Source: an uncultured Eubacteriales bacterium
GTDB taxonomy: Bacteria; Bacillota; Clostridia; Oscillospirales; Acutalibacteraceae
DNA length: 6,165 bases
Reading direction: 5' to 3'
Assembly: GCA_900317215.1 (NCBI GenBank)
Contig: ONFW01000038.1
Coordinates: forward strand, 1-6,165
The notes below the pieces were generated by a model. That model made no database searches and was not told where the DNA came from. It saw only the letters and a list, made by a program, of their open reading frames with translations. Made by a program: the position numbers and the translations under genes. Below are positions 1 to 5,923 of the stretch, in pieces (within the stretch, counting starts at the first letter, position 1; every line of letters begins with the position of its first letter).

Positions 1-648
1 AAAATGGATCCTGCCAAAGAGGTGGGGGGAGATTTCTATGATTTCTTTATGATAGATAACGATCATCTTTGCATGATGATCGCCGATGTAAGCGGAAAGG
101 GTATTCCTGCAGCATTGTTTATGATGCGTTCAAGCATTATCCTGCGTGACTTTGCTATGCTGAGCTTGTCGCCTGCCGATATCCTTACTCGTGCAAATAA
201 AGCTGTCTGCGAAAAGAACAAGACAAAAATGTTTTTAACGGTATGGCTGGGCGTCTTAGAGATATCCACCGGTAAGCTTACAGCCGCTAATGCCGGTCAT
301 TCATATCCGGCATTGATGAAGCCGGACGGTCGATTTGAGCTGTATAAGGAAAAGCACGGAATGGTTGTCGGTATGATGAATATGAGCAAATACAAGGAAT
401 ATGAACTGACGCTTGAACCCGGTACCAAGCTGTTTCAGTATACAGACGGTGTTAACGAGGCGACAAACGCTGAGAATAAGCTCTTTGGAACGGACAGAAT
501 GCTCGAGGCGCTCAACGAAGATACCTCTGCTTCTCCCGAACAGCTTCTGACAAATGTCCGCAGGGCTGTGGACGGATTTGTCATGGACGCAGAGCAGTTT
601 GACGATCTGACAATGCTTTGCCTGGAGTATAAGGGCAGACAATCATGA
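1..648 (+). CDS. SpoIIE/RsbU-type PP2C serine phosphatase, C-terminal part (5' truncated by window)
   Basis: This is the catalytic domain of a SpoIIE-type PP2C phosphatase. In this family such enzymes remove phosphate from serine on anti-anti-sigma (STAS) proteins and so release alternative sigma factors; the substrate here is unknown. The frame is open at base 1, so the ATG at 4 is probably internal and a sensor region (HAMP, PAS, GAF or membrane segments in relatives) should lie upstream. Numbering from that ATG, the visible motifs are PAKEVGGDFYDFF (3-15, metal-binding Asp10), IADVSGKG (26-33, Asp28), NAGHSYPAL near 95-103, YTDGVNEA with Asp148, and FDDLT with Asp200/Asp201. All expected metal-coordinating acidic positions are present, so the domain looks active. 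It ends with TGA. No terminator is visible in the 74 bp before the next gene, so read-through into the methyltransferase is possible. The family call is secure; the pathway is not. Confidence 0.93.
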   Translation, partial: KMDPAKEVGGDFYDFFMIDNDHLCMMIADVSGKGIPAALFMMRSSIILRDFAMLSLSPADILTRANKAVCEKNKTKMFLTVWLGVLEISTGKLTAANAGHSYPALMKPDGRFELYKEKHGMVVGMMNMSKYKEYELTLEPGTKLFQYTDGVNEATNAENKLFGTDRMLEALNEDTSASPEQLLTNVRRAVDGFVMDAEQFDDLTMLCLEYKGRQS

Positions 649-706
649 CCGCATAGCAGCTGCCGCAGTGTTATTCAGGCTGTTGTTATTGACTCAGAGC
701 CGAAAA

Positions 707-713
707 AGGAGGT
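707..713 (+). promoter_or_regulatory. Ribosome binding site of the methyltransferase gene
   Basis: AGGAGGT lies 9 nt before the ATG at 723 and is close to a perfect Shine-Dalgarno sequence. It fixes the start, since a nearby ATG at 716 is in another frame and too close. No convincing sigma-A promoter is visible in 649-722: TTGACT at 689 and TTGTTA at 683 lack a matching -10 box. Transcription may therefore start within or upstream of the phosphatase gene. Confidence 0.8.
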
Positions 714-722
714 CGATGAAGA

Positions 723-2759
723 ATGGATTTTCAATCAGTCAGGCAAACAGCTGAACAGTTTAATACTTCTGAATTGATGTCTCTTTCGGAGCTGTGCAAG
801 GAGCTTTCTATCTCGGTCGCAACGGGACGAAACTGGTTGAGATCAGGCAAGCTCCATGCAAGCAGCATAATAAAAAATTCTGCTTTTTTTTCAAGCTCCT
901 ATGCTGCTGAGCTTAAAGATAGTATTCAGAGCGGAAAAGACCCTTCGTTGAAGAGCAGGAGAAATAAAAAATACATATCGGGCAATACCGTGTATAACTC
1001 CTATATATCAGACAATTCTGAAAATGCAGTTACTGTACAGAGAATTGTCTCTTATATTGAGGATAAAGATATAGAAGTAACAGATGATATTTTATGCGCT
1101 GTCATAGCAGAGTGCGCTATTCAAATGATTATCGGAAAACAACATAAAGACGGCTGCACCCAGGGACTTTTAAAGTACCTTCAAAAAGCTTTGCCTGAGT
1201 GTTGTCTTTGGTTTTTGATCGATGATCTGATCGGTATGTACTCTGACCTGGAGAGAGTTATCATGGCACATACTCAGTTGTTTGATTTTCAGTTTGTTTA
1301 TGAGCGTACTGAGGATGTACTTGGACTATTATATATTTCTCTGAATGATCTCAAAAGCAGAAAAGCTACCGGCTCATACTATACTCCGACTAAAGTAGTG
1401 CAAAGGCTGTGCAGTCAGCTCTTTTCCATGAATGATACTAAAGGAAGGACTATTTTAGATCCATGCTGCGGAACAGGAAATTTCATTCTCCAGCTCCCTC
1501 CTGAGATAAGCTATGATCAGATATACGGAAACGACATAGACCCTGTGAGCGTCAGAATTGCGCGATTGAATTATGCTCTGAAATATAATGTTTCGGATTG
1601 GGATACGATCTATACACATATAACCGAAAGGGACTATCTTTCGTTCGGAGCAGAAAAAAAATATGATTTCATTATCGGCAACCCGCCGTGGGGCTATGAA
1701 TACTCAGAAGCCCGGAAGACTGAATTAAGAAAAAAGTATTCAGTGGCAAGTGGTAATACCATTGAATCCTACGATGTGTTTGTTGAACAAGGTCTGTCTG
1801 ATCTGAAGAAAGGCGGACTCCTGTCTTTTGTTTTACCCGAGGCTTTTCTTAATGTTAAGGCCCATGCCCCTATCAGAAAAAAGCTGTTGAAATTCTGCCG
1901 CTTTCAGTATATCGAATATTTAGGAAACGTGTTCGATAAGGTGCAATGTCCATGTATTATTCTTCAGGTCGTTCTCACAAACACCGTTTTTAGCAGTATC
2001 GGCACGAAAATATGTGATACTGCCCGCGAATATACAATTAACACAGAGCGAGCGATGACTGAAGAATGCATGAGCTTCTCCGTTACAGATGAAGAGTACC
2101 GCTTGCTGAAAAAAATGGACGGGTTAAAGCACAAAGCCACCCTTTCGGGCAAGGCACGATTTGCATTGGGAATAGTAACCGGCAACAACAAAGCATATTT
2201 ATCAGATAAAAAAACGCCGGATAACGAAATGATTCTGAAGGGGTCGGATTTAAGAAAATACAGGTTTGCTCCGGCTTCAAATTATATTGTATTTAAGCCG
2301 GAGTCGTTTCAGCAAATTGCTCCGACCGAGTATTATCGTGCGCCCGAAAAGCTGCTTTATAGATTTATCTGCGATCAGCTTGTATTCTCATATGATAATG
2401 CAAAAACACTATCCTTGAATAGCTGTAATATTCTGATACCTGAAATACCCGGATTGGAGATAAAGTATGTTTTAGCTGTTCTGAATTCAAGGTGCGCTCA
2501 GTTCTATTATAAGAAGGTGTTCAACTCGGTAAAAGTATTGAGATCTCATCTTGAGCGGATCCCGATACCGACAGCAGAAAAGCCGGTACAGGACGAGATA
2601 ATTACAATTGTTGATTCCATTCTTGAAGCTGCCGATACGGCAAGGATAAGAGATCTGTATGAAAAGCTTGATACAATTATTGCAGAGCTTTATGAGCTTG
2701 GCACTGAGGATTATGAGATCATCAAAGCCTCAATGCAGGGAGAACGCTCGTTTCTTTAG
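723..2759 (+). CDS. HTH-fused gamma-class N6-adenine DNA methyltransferase (Eco57I/TaqI type)
   Basis: Predicted to transfer a methyl group from S-adenosylmethionine to N6 of adenine in a specific DNA site. Order of parts: a helix-turn-helix resembling HTH_17/MerR (about 19-45, LSELCKELSISVATGRNWL); a helical region of unknown role (about 70-215); motif X GSYYTP (217-222); SAM-binding motif I LDPCCGTGNF (245-254); acidic motif NDID (270-273); catalytic motif IV NPPW (320-323); then a TaqI-like target-recognition region (about 480-616) with GIVTGNNKA (483-491), ILKGSDLRKY (504-513) and a late LNS...IPIP segment; and a helical tail. The X-I-IV order defines the gamma class. No PD-(D/E)XK nuclease motif is visible in the N-terminal 216 residues, where type IIG enzymes carry one, and no restriction gene lies nearby within the window. 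It is therefore read as an orphan or regulatory methylase, or as one part of a system whose other genes lie elsewhere. The methyltransferase call is firm; the recognition site cannot be read. Confidence 0.92.
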   Translation: MDFQSVRQTAEQFNTSELMSLSELCKELSISVATGRNWLRSGKLHASSIIKNSAFFSSSYAAELKDSIQSGKDPSLKSRRNKKYISGNTVYNSYISDNSENAVTVQRIVSYIEDKDIEVTDDILCAVIAECAIQMIIGKQHKDGCTQGLLKYLQKALPECCLWFLIDDLIGMYSDLERVIMAHTQLFDFQFVYERTEDVLGLLYISLNDLKSRKATGSYYTPTKVVQRLCSQLFSMNDTKGRTILDPCCGTGNFILQLPPEISYDQIYGNDIDPVSVRIARLNYALKYNVSDWDTIYTHITERDYLSFGAEKKYDFIIGNPPWGYEYSEARKTELRKKYSVASGNTIESYDVFVEQGLSDLKKGGLLSFVLPEAFLNVKAHAPIRKKLLKFCRFQYIEYLGNVFDKVQCPCIILQVVLTNTVFSSIGTKICDTAREYTINTERAMTEECMSFSVTDEEYRLLKKMDGLKHKATLSGKARFALGIVTGNNKAYLSDKKTPDNEMILKGSDLRKYRFAPASNYIVFKPESFQQIAPTEYYRAPEKLLYRFICDQLVFSYDNAKTLSLNSCNILIPEIPGLEIKYVLAVLNSRCAQFYYKKVFNSVKVLRSHLERIPIPTAEKPVQDEIITIVDSILEAADTARIRDLYEKLDTIIAELYELGTEDYEIIKASMQGERSFL

Positions 2760-2940
2760 AATACCTGATAGAGAAGCCTTTGCCTGAAAGCCTCAGTGCA
2801 GGCTGCCGGTTGTCATATCTTAGTAGAAATCCCTCGGCATACTGATGTATGTCGAGGGATTTCTGCGCAGAATTATGAAAAAAAGAAACAGGAGCTTCAT
2901 TAGAAATAAATAACACTCTGTTTATTCACACCTGCGTATA
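2760..2940. other. Convergent intergenic region, no gene
   Basis: These 181 bp separate the ends of the methyltransferase gene (+) and the WYL gene (-). The only strong structure is the palindrome at 2825-2864. A weak five-base repeat pair (AGCCT/AGGCT) lies near 2789-2804, and an A-rich stretch at about 2878-2889 gives a T tract on the minus strand without a clear GC-rich stem before it. No small gene with a ribosome binding site was found. Confidence 0.6.
2825..2864. repeat. Long palindrome, 18-bp stem with TGAT loop
   Basis: AGAAATCCCTCGGCATAC (2825-2842) pairs with GTATGTCGAGGGATTTCT (2847-2864) around a four-base loop. The only imperfection is one G-T wobble in the stem. It lies between two converging genes, so it could end or insulate transcription in both directions. 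However, no U tract follows on either strand, so it is not a standard intrinsic terminator. A dispersed palindromic (REP-like) element or an mRNA 3'-end stabilising hairpin fits equally well. Confidence 0.75.
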
Positions 2941-4056
2941 TCATTTATACTTTTCCGATGCTTCCTCGAGTGTCTTTTTTATTCTTTCCACCAGCTCGGG
3001 CGGAGAGGTCACCTTAACATAACGGCAGTATTGAAGCGCCCAGTAAAGCATGGCGTTCTGATCTGCCTTTACTCTTACCTGTATGGTATTGTCGGACATT
3101 TTGCTAAGCTCAATGTCACTGCCAAACCAGTCAAACACATCATTGAGATGCTTTTCATCTGTCAGAAAGGTGATTTTTTGGGATTCTCCGGTAAACATAT
3201 ACAGTCGCTGTGCAAAGTGGGGCTCGCGCACCCTGTTCATGATAAGACGCTTTTCCTTGTCCAGATCAAAATCCTTATTCTTAAGATCTGCACACGAAAT
3301 AATGCGGTCCACACGCAAACAGGAAAGGTTTTTAAAACCCTCATGCCGGCAATAAAGATAATATCTGCCAAGTGAAACAACCATATTGATCGGGTAAATA
3401 GTGTACACCTTATCCGTACCATTTTTGTTCTTCCGGACACAAAGCTGCTTGTTGAAATTATAATCGCCATAGCGTACTGCCAGAGCCTTGCGATTGGTAA
3501 TGGCATACAGGATCGTCCTAATGTTTTCCGGCATTTTAGGATTTCTGAGCTCCGGAGGGTCTTCGTTATCAAAGGAAGCAATAAATTTTTTTGTTGTATA
3601 ATTGGCGAAAAAACGACGTGAATTTATCGGATAAATGTGTTTTCCTGTTTTTTCGTCGATAGAATCTCCTTTATCGTTTTCTATAGGCTTTCCCTTTATC
3701 GCACGAAAGGATCGCAGCATAAGCTGTATGTCAGCATTGAATATTTTACTGTGATATACAAAAACTTTCTTTTTTCCTTTTCTGCCTATCTCGTCAATAG
3801 TTTTGCTGCTGATCTCAAATAAGCCGGTTGTGTTTCCGAAGGCGATCAGATACCGAAGATGAGACTTTATCCTTGTACGCATATCTGCTTCACCCAGCTT
3901 ACGGCAGAGCTTGGAGTTCAGCTCGTTTATGCATAAACCGCTGTTGTTTGTTTTCAATTCTTCAAGGATCAATTGATCCAGTCCGGCATTGAATTCGGCT
4001 GATTCGCCTTTCTTGCTTTTCGATTCAGTGTTCTTCTTTTCAGGACTTTCGCTCAT
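2941..4056 (-). CDS. WYL-domain transcriptional regulator
   Basis: A 371-residue regulator of the winged-HTH + WYL + WCX type. In this family the WYL domain senses a ligand (nucleotides or nucleic acid have been proposed) and the protein acts as a DNA-binding repressor or activator; examples are PafBC, DriD and the defence-island regulators BrxR and CapW. Counting from the chosen start, a charged Lys/Glu/Ser-rich leader (1-20) is followed by the predicted winged HTH (about 23-105), a linker, the WYL core (about 182-262: YPINMVVSLGRYYLYCRHEG then CLRVDRI, with Arg231, Arg248 and Arg251 in ligand-type positions), and a WCX-like C-terminus (about 293-371). The literal W-Y-L triplet is replaced by Y-Y-L. 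The ATG at 4056 was chosen because AAGGAAGGTG lies 8 nt upstream and a good promoter lies just before it. A TTG at 4113 extends the frame but falls inside that promoter. The gene is divergent from the acidic-protein operon and probably regulates it and itself; this is inference from layout. Confidence 0.88.
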   Translation of the reverse strand: MSESPEKKNTESKSKKGESAEFNAGLDQLILEELKTNNSGLCINELNSKLCRKLGEADMRTRIKSHLRYLIAFGNTTGLFEISSKTIDEIGRKGKKKVFVYHSKIFNADIQLMLRSFRAIKGKPIENDKGDSIDEKTGKHIYPINSRRFFANYTTKKFIASFDNEDPPELRNPKMPENIRTILYAITNRKALAVRYGDYNFNKQLCVRKNKNGTDKVYTIYPINMVVSLGRYYLYCRHEGFKNLSCLRVDRIISCADLKNKDFDLDKEKRLIMNRVREPHFAQRLYMFTGESQKITFLTDEKHLNDVFDWFGSDIELSKMSDNTIQVRVKADQNAMLYWALQYCRYVKVTSPPELVERIKKTLEEASEKYK

Positions 4057-4093
4057 CTGGCTGCACCTTCCTTTGCGGTATCTGTTTGTTTCT

Positions 4094-4122
4094 ATAATAC
4101 TCTGATTTTTCAATTATTGCAA
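4094..4122 (-). promoter_or_regulatory. Predicted sigma-A promoter of the WYL gene
   Basis: On the minus strand, a -35 box TTGCAA (4122-4117) is separated by 17 nt from a -10 box TATTAT (4099-4094). The match is 4/6 and 5/6 with ideal spacing. Transcription would start near 4087, giving a leader of about 30 nt that contains the ribosome binding site and the ATG at 4056. The promoter excludes the upstream TTG as a start. Confidence 0.55.
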
Positions 4123-4135
4123 TATCAGGTATTAT
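4107..4135 (+). promoter_or_regulatory. Predicted sigma-A promoter of the acidic protein/AAA+/LRR operon
   Basis: TTTTCA (4107-4112), 17 nt, then TATTAT (4130-4135): 4/6 and 5/6 matches to the consensus with ideal spacing. The start would be near 4142, leaving a long leader of about 155 nt. It overlaps the minus-strand promoter, so the two probably compete for polymerase. A second possible start is the extended -10 TGTTATGCT at 4243-4251, but it has no acceptable -35 box. Confidence 0.45.
4115..4124. promoter_or_regulatory. Perfect palindrome TATTGCAATA, candidate operator
   Basis: This 10-bp perfect inverted repeat overlaps the WYL gene's -35 box and lies in the spacer of the rightward promoter. 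A protein bound here would affect both promoters at once. That placement suits an autoregulating WYL dimer, but binding is inferred from position alone, and a 10-bp AT-rich palindrome can arise by chance. Confidence 0.4.
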
Positions 4136-4167
4136 GATTTGGAAACTATATAAGATTTATTGTTGCG

Positions 4168-4209
4168 TGATGATTATTCTCTCGACAAGGAGGGTCATCA
4201 GGATTTTTT
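4168..4209 (+). terminator. Attenuator-like hairpin with U tract in the operon leader
   Basis: TGATGA (4168-4173) pairs with TCATCA (4195-4200). The stem continues inward with wobble and Watson-Crick pairs (T4177-A4191, C4179-G4189, T4180-A4188) and one mismatch, closing on a loop of about seven bases. Two G residues and one A follow, then TTTTTT (4204-4209). The hairpin lies between the predicted promoter and the first gene, so it could act as a leaky terminator. The strand also buries a Shine-Dalgarno-like AAGGAGG (4187-4193) that has no start codon at a usable distance. The stem is AT-rich and imperfect, so confidence is modest. Confidence 0.4.
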
Positions 4210-4280
4210 ATTTGAAGTTGCGCATTTTTAAACAATCCTTTTTGTTATGCTTACCTCAGCAAAGGAAAAAACAAAAAAAA

Positions 4281-4287
4281 GAAAGGA
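4281..4287 (+). promoter_or_regulatory. Ribosome binding site of the acidic-protein gene
   Basis: GAAAGGA lies 9 nt before the ATG at 4297, inside an A-rich, unstructured stretch. It supports that ATG and reading frame over the overlapping open frame that begins at 4134. Confidence 0.6.
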
Positions 4288-4296
4288 CGATCTATT

Positions 4297-4701
4297 ATGA
4301 AAAAAACAAAATCAGCGTACTCAAATCTTTTGGAGGAGATCCGTTATCATTTGCATGAGCTTGAACTGTGCATAGCTGATATGTCTGACGCTATGATGAG
4401 CGAAGCTCTCACAGATGAAGGCGTATCCATGGAGGATACCTGCGAAGAAAAAATCAATGATGTCAGCAGTATTGATGATCCTGATGAAGATGAGATCGAA
4501 TGGGACACATTTGATACTGAGAGTCTCAGAGAATCTGATTATTCATTTGGTGATTATGAGACTGATGACGAAGAGGATTATGTTGAATGGTATTACCCGG
4601 ACTGTGATGAAGATGAAGACGAAGATGAAGACGAAGATGAAGACGAAGATGAAGACGAGGAGGAAGCAGACGTTTTTGTTGACGATGAGGACGAAGATTG
4701 A
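4297..4701 (+). CDS. Highly acidic protein of unknown function with D/E repeat tail
   Basis: A 134-residue protein with no family I recognise. Residues 6-37 (SAYSNLLEEIRYHLHELELC...) look like one amphipathic helix. The middle is Asp/Glu/Ser-rich with aromatic residues (WDTF, YSFGDYE, YVEWYYPDC). Residues 104-123 are twenty acidic residues in a row, and 27 of the last 31 are Asp or Glu. No signal peptide or membrane segment is visible, so it should be cytoplasmic; most of the chain is probably disordered. There are three Cys (25, 49, 103) and very few basic residues outside the N-terminus. It is the first gene of the operon, 38 nt before the AAA+ gene. Possible roles are a DNA-mimic or decoy, an electrostatic adaptor for the AAA+ protein, or a cation-binding protein; none is shown by the sequence. 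The ribosome binding site and operon position support a real gene despite its low complexity. Confidence 0.75.
   Translation: MKKTKSAYSNLLEEIRYHLHELELCIADMSDAMMSEALTDEGVSMEDTCEEKINDVSSIDDPDEDEIEWDTFDTESLRESDYSFGDYETDDEEDYVEWYYPDCDEDEDEDEDEDEDEDEDEEEADVFVDDEDED
4609..4656 (+). repeat. Tandem repeat, four perfect copies of a 12-bp unit inside the acidic gene
   Basis: GAAGATGAAGAC is repeated four times without error and encodes Glu-Asp-Glu-Asp each time. Codons alternate GAT and GAC at fixed places, so the DNA repeat is exact rather than only the protein. This suggests recent expansion by slippage. A copy-number change would keep the frame and only alter the length of the acidic tail. Confidence 0.9.
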
Positions 4702-4725
4702 GCACAAAGTTTAATAACGATATTT

Positions 4726-4732
4726 AAGGAGG
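4726..4732 (+). promoter_or_regulatory. Ribosome binding site of the AAA+ gene
   Basis: AAGGAGG is a near-perfect Shine-Dalgarno sequence 7 nt before the ATG at 4740. The 38-nt gap after the acidic gene has no terminator or promoter, which supports co-transcription with strong independent translation initiation. Confidence 0.8.
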
Positions 4733-4739
4733 AACAAGC

Positions 4740-5912
4740 ATGAGCTACATAAAAATAAATAATCAATATAAGATCAGTAATGGAGCTATATCAATAATCA
4801 AAAACCTGAACCCGGGAATATATGTTGTCAGATATGAACCGGAGGAGGGCTTCTCGATCGAGGATTACGGTGATATAAGCATCACTGAAAGGGTCTACGG
4901 TCAGCATAATAAGAAGCTTGAAAAGGTCTTCAGGGCTTATGACAACATGGACAGAAATCTTGGGATCCTTCTCTCCGGCGATAAGGGGATAGGTAAAACA
5001 TTGTTTCTTAAAATGCTGGCAAAGGAAGCAATACGAAGGGGAATGGTCGTTATCGTTGTGGACAGATACTACAGCGGAATAGACGCCTTTCTTATAAAGA
5101 TCACACAGGAATGTGTTATACTATTTGATGAGTATGAAAAACGCTTTGGAGAGTCAAATAACACAAGGAGCATAAATGATGATGATTATGGATTAAGAAT
5201 AAACCCATTCGGGTCAAATAATAATTTTATGTCTATGTACTCTCACCAGACAGAGCTTCTTGAGCTGTTTGACGGAATATCCGGCGGAAAAAAAATGTTC
5301 GTTCTTACCTGTAATGATATAGGGACGATCAATAATTATCTGATAGATCGTCCCGGCAGGATACACTATCATTTCCGTTTTGCATATCCGGCTCCTAAGG
5401 ATACCCTGCAGTTTCTTAAGGATAACATTAAGCCGGAGTATCATTCTGAGATACAAACGATCCTTAATTATTCCTTTTTCACAAAGATCAGCTATGATTC
5501 ACTCAGGGCTATAACCTTCGAGGTAAATTCCGGTCTGAGCACAGAGGATGCGCTGACGGATCTGAATATCTCACGAGATATGAAATCCTGCCCGAAATTC
5601 AGTGTACGGATGCATTTTTCAAACGGTTATACAAGTGCCTCGCAGACTAACTTTATCAATTTCTTTGGTGATGAATCCGCAAGCATAGATTTACGCTACC
5701 GCAAGAAAAAGAGTAAGCAGAGACAGATTAGAGTCGACTTTTTTATCAATGACCTGAAGCTGGAAGAACAATCCTCTGATTTTATCCTTCCGGTTGAAAA
5801 GATACAGGACGCGTATATCGAATATCAGGAAAACACCGATTATGTAGACGTAATGGAGATGCTTGAAAATGACGGACTGGAGTATATCTCCTTCAGTAAA
5901 AACTACTATTGA
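4740..5912 (+). CDS. AAA+ ATPase with uncharacterised C-terminal domain
   Basis: A 390-residue classic-type AAA+ ATPase that would use ATP hydrolysis to remodel a protein or nucleoprotein partner. After a short N-terminal region (1-70) come Walker A GDKGIGKT (80-87), Walker B VILFDEYEK (126-134, Asp130 and catalytic Glu131), a loop-like insertion rich in Asn/Asp/Ser (about 137-170), sensor 1 FVLTCND (187-193, Asn192), and an IDRPGR segment (Arg204, Arg207) in the arginine-finger position. A helical lid follows to about 277. All catalytic positions are present. Residues about 280-390 match no domain I recognise and look beta-rich, with a basic patch at 319-331 (8 of 13 Lys/Arg). There is no membrane segment or signal peptide. 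The ATPase part recalls stand-alone AAA proteins of phages and mobile elements, but I cannot name a family. It sits between the acidic gene and the LRR gene, which starts 11 nt downstream. The ATPase call is secure; the substrate is unknown. Confidence 0.9.
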   Translation: MSYIKINNQYKISNGAISIIKNLNPGIYVVRYEPEEGFSIEDYGDISITERVYGQHNKKLEKVFRAYDNMDRNLGILLSGDKGIGKTLFLKMLAKEAIRRGMVVIVVDRYYSGIDAFLIKITQECVILFDEYEKRFGESNNTRSINDDDYGLRINPFGSNNNFMSMYSHQTELLELFDGISGGKKMFVLTCNDIGTINNYLIDRPGRIHYHFRFAYPAPKDTLQFLKDNIKPEYHSEIQTILNYSFFTKISYDSLRAITFEVNSGLSTEDALTDLNISRDMKSCPKFSVRMHFSNGYTSASQTNFINFFGDESASIDLRYRKKKSKQRQIRVDFFINDLKLEEQSSDFILPVEKIQDAYIEYQENTDYVDVMEMLENDGLEYISFSKNYY

Positions 5913-5917
5913 GGTGA
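5911..5917 (+). promoter_or_regulatory. Ribosome binding site of the LRR gene, overlapping the AAA+ stop codon
   Basis: GAGGTGA starts inside the AAA+ stop codon (TGA, 5910-5912) and lies 6 nt before the ATG at 5924. The overlap indicates tight co-transcription and possible translational coupling of the ATPase and LRR genes. Confidence 0.75.
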
Positions 5918-5923
5918 AACGAT

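Larger units (their letters stand above)
4057..4296. promoter_or_regulatory. Divergent regulatory region between WYL gene and acidic-protein operon
   Basis: A 240-bp non-coding region. Its WYL-proximal half holds two overlapping promoters, one on each strand, with a central palindrome. The operon-proximal half forms a leader of about 155 nt with an attenuator-like hairpin and T run. An open frame from ATG 4134 crosses it, but has no ribosome binding site and overlaps the real gene start, so it is not called. Confidence 0.65.

Noticed and set aside
63..642. Minus-strand open frames opposite the phosphatase
   Set aside because: The plus strand carries a complete set of SpoIIE-domain motifs; the opposite frames show no domain or start signal.
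649..722. Promoter for the methyltransferase based on TTGACT at 689 or TTGTTA at 683
   Set aside because: No -10-like hexamer at suitable spacing; the downstream bases are the GA-rich ribosome binding site.
723..2759. BREX PglX or a type IIG restriction-methylase
   Set aside because: At 678 residues it is far shorter than typical PglX, no other BREX genes are present, and no nuclease motif is visible.
3031..3822. Plus-strand and other minus-strand open frames inside the WYL gene
   Set aside because: They overlap a gene with clear wHTH/WYL/WCX homology and have no ribosome binding sites or recognisable domains.
2941..4056. WYL1-type accessory protein of type VI-D CRISPR systems
   Set aside because: No Cas13, no CRISPR repeats in the window, and the N-terminus looks like a winged HTH rather than ribbon-helix-helix.
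4057..4113. Extension of the WYL protein by 19 residues from a TTG codon at 4113
   Set aside because: The TTG has no ribosome binding site and lies inside the predicted promoter, whereas ATG 4056 has AAGGAAGGTG at 8 nt.
4134..4358. 74-codon open frame on the plus strand
   Set aside because: No ribosome binding site, starts inside the predicted -10 box, and overlaps the well-supported acidic gene by 62 bases in another frame.
4415..4714. Plus-strand open frame giving Lys/Met/Thr repeats
   Set aside because: It is the out-of-frame reading of the GAAGATGAAGAC repeats, with no start signal of its own.
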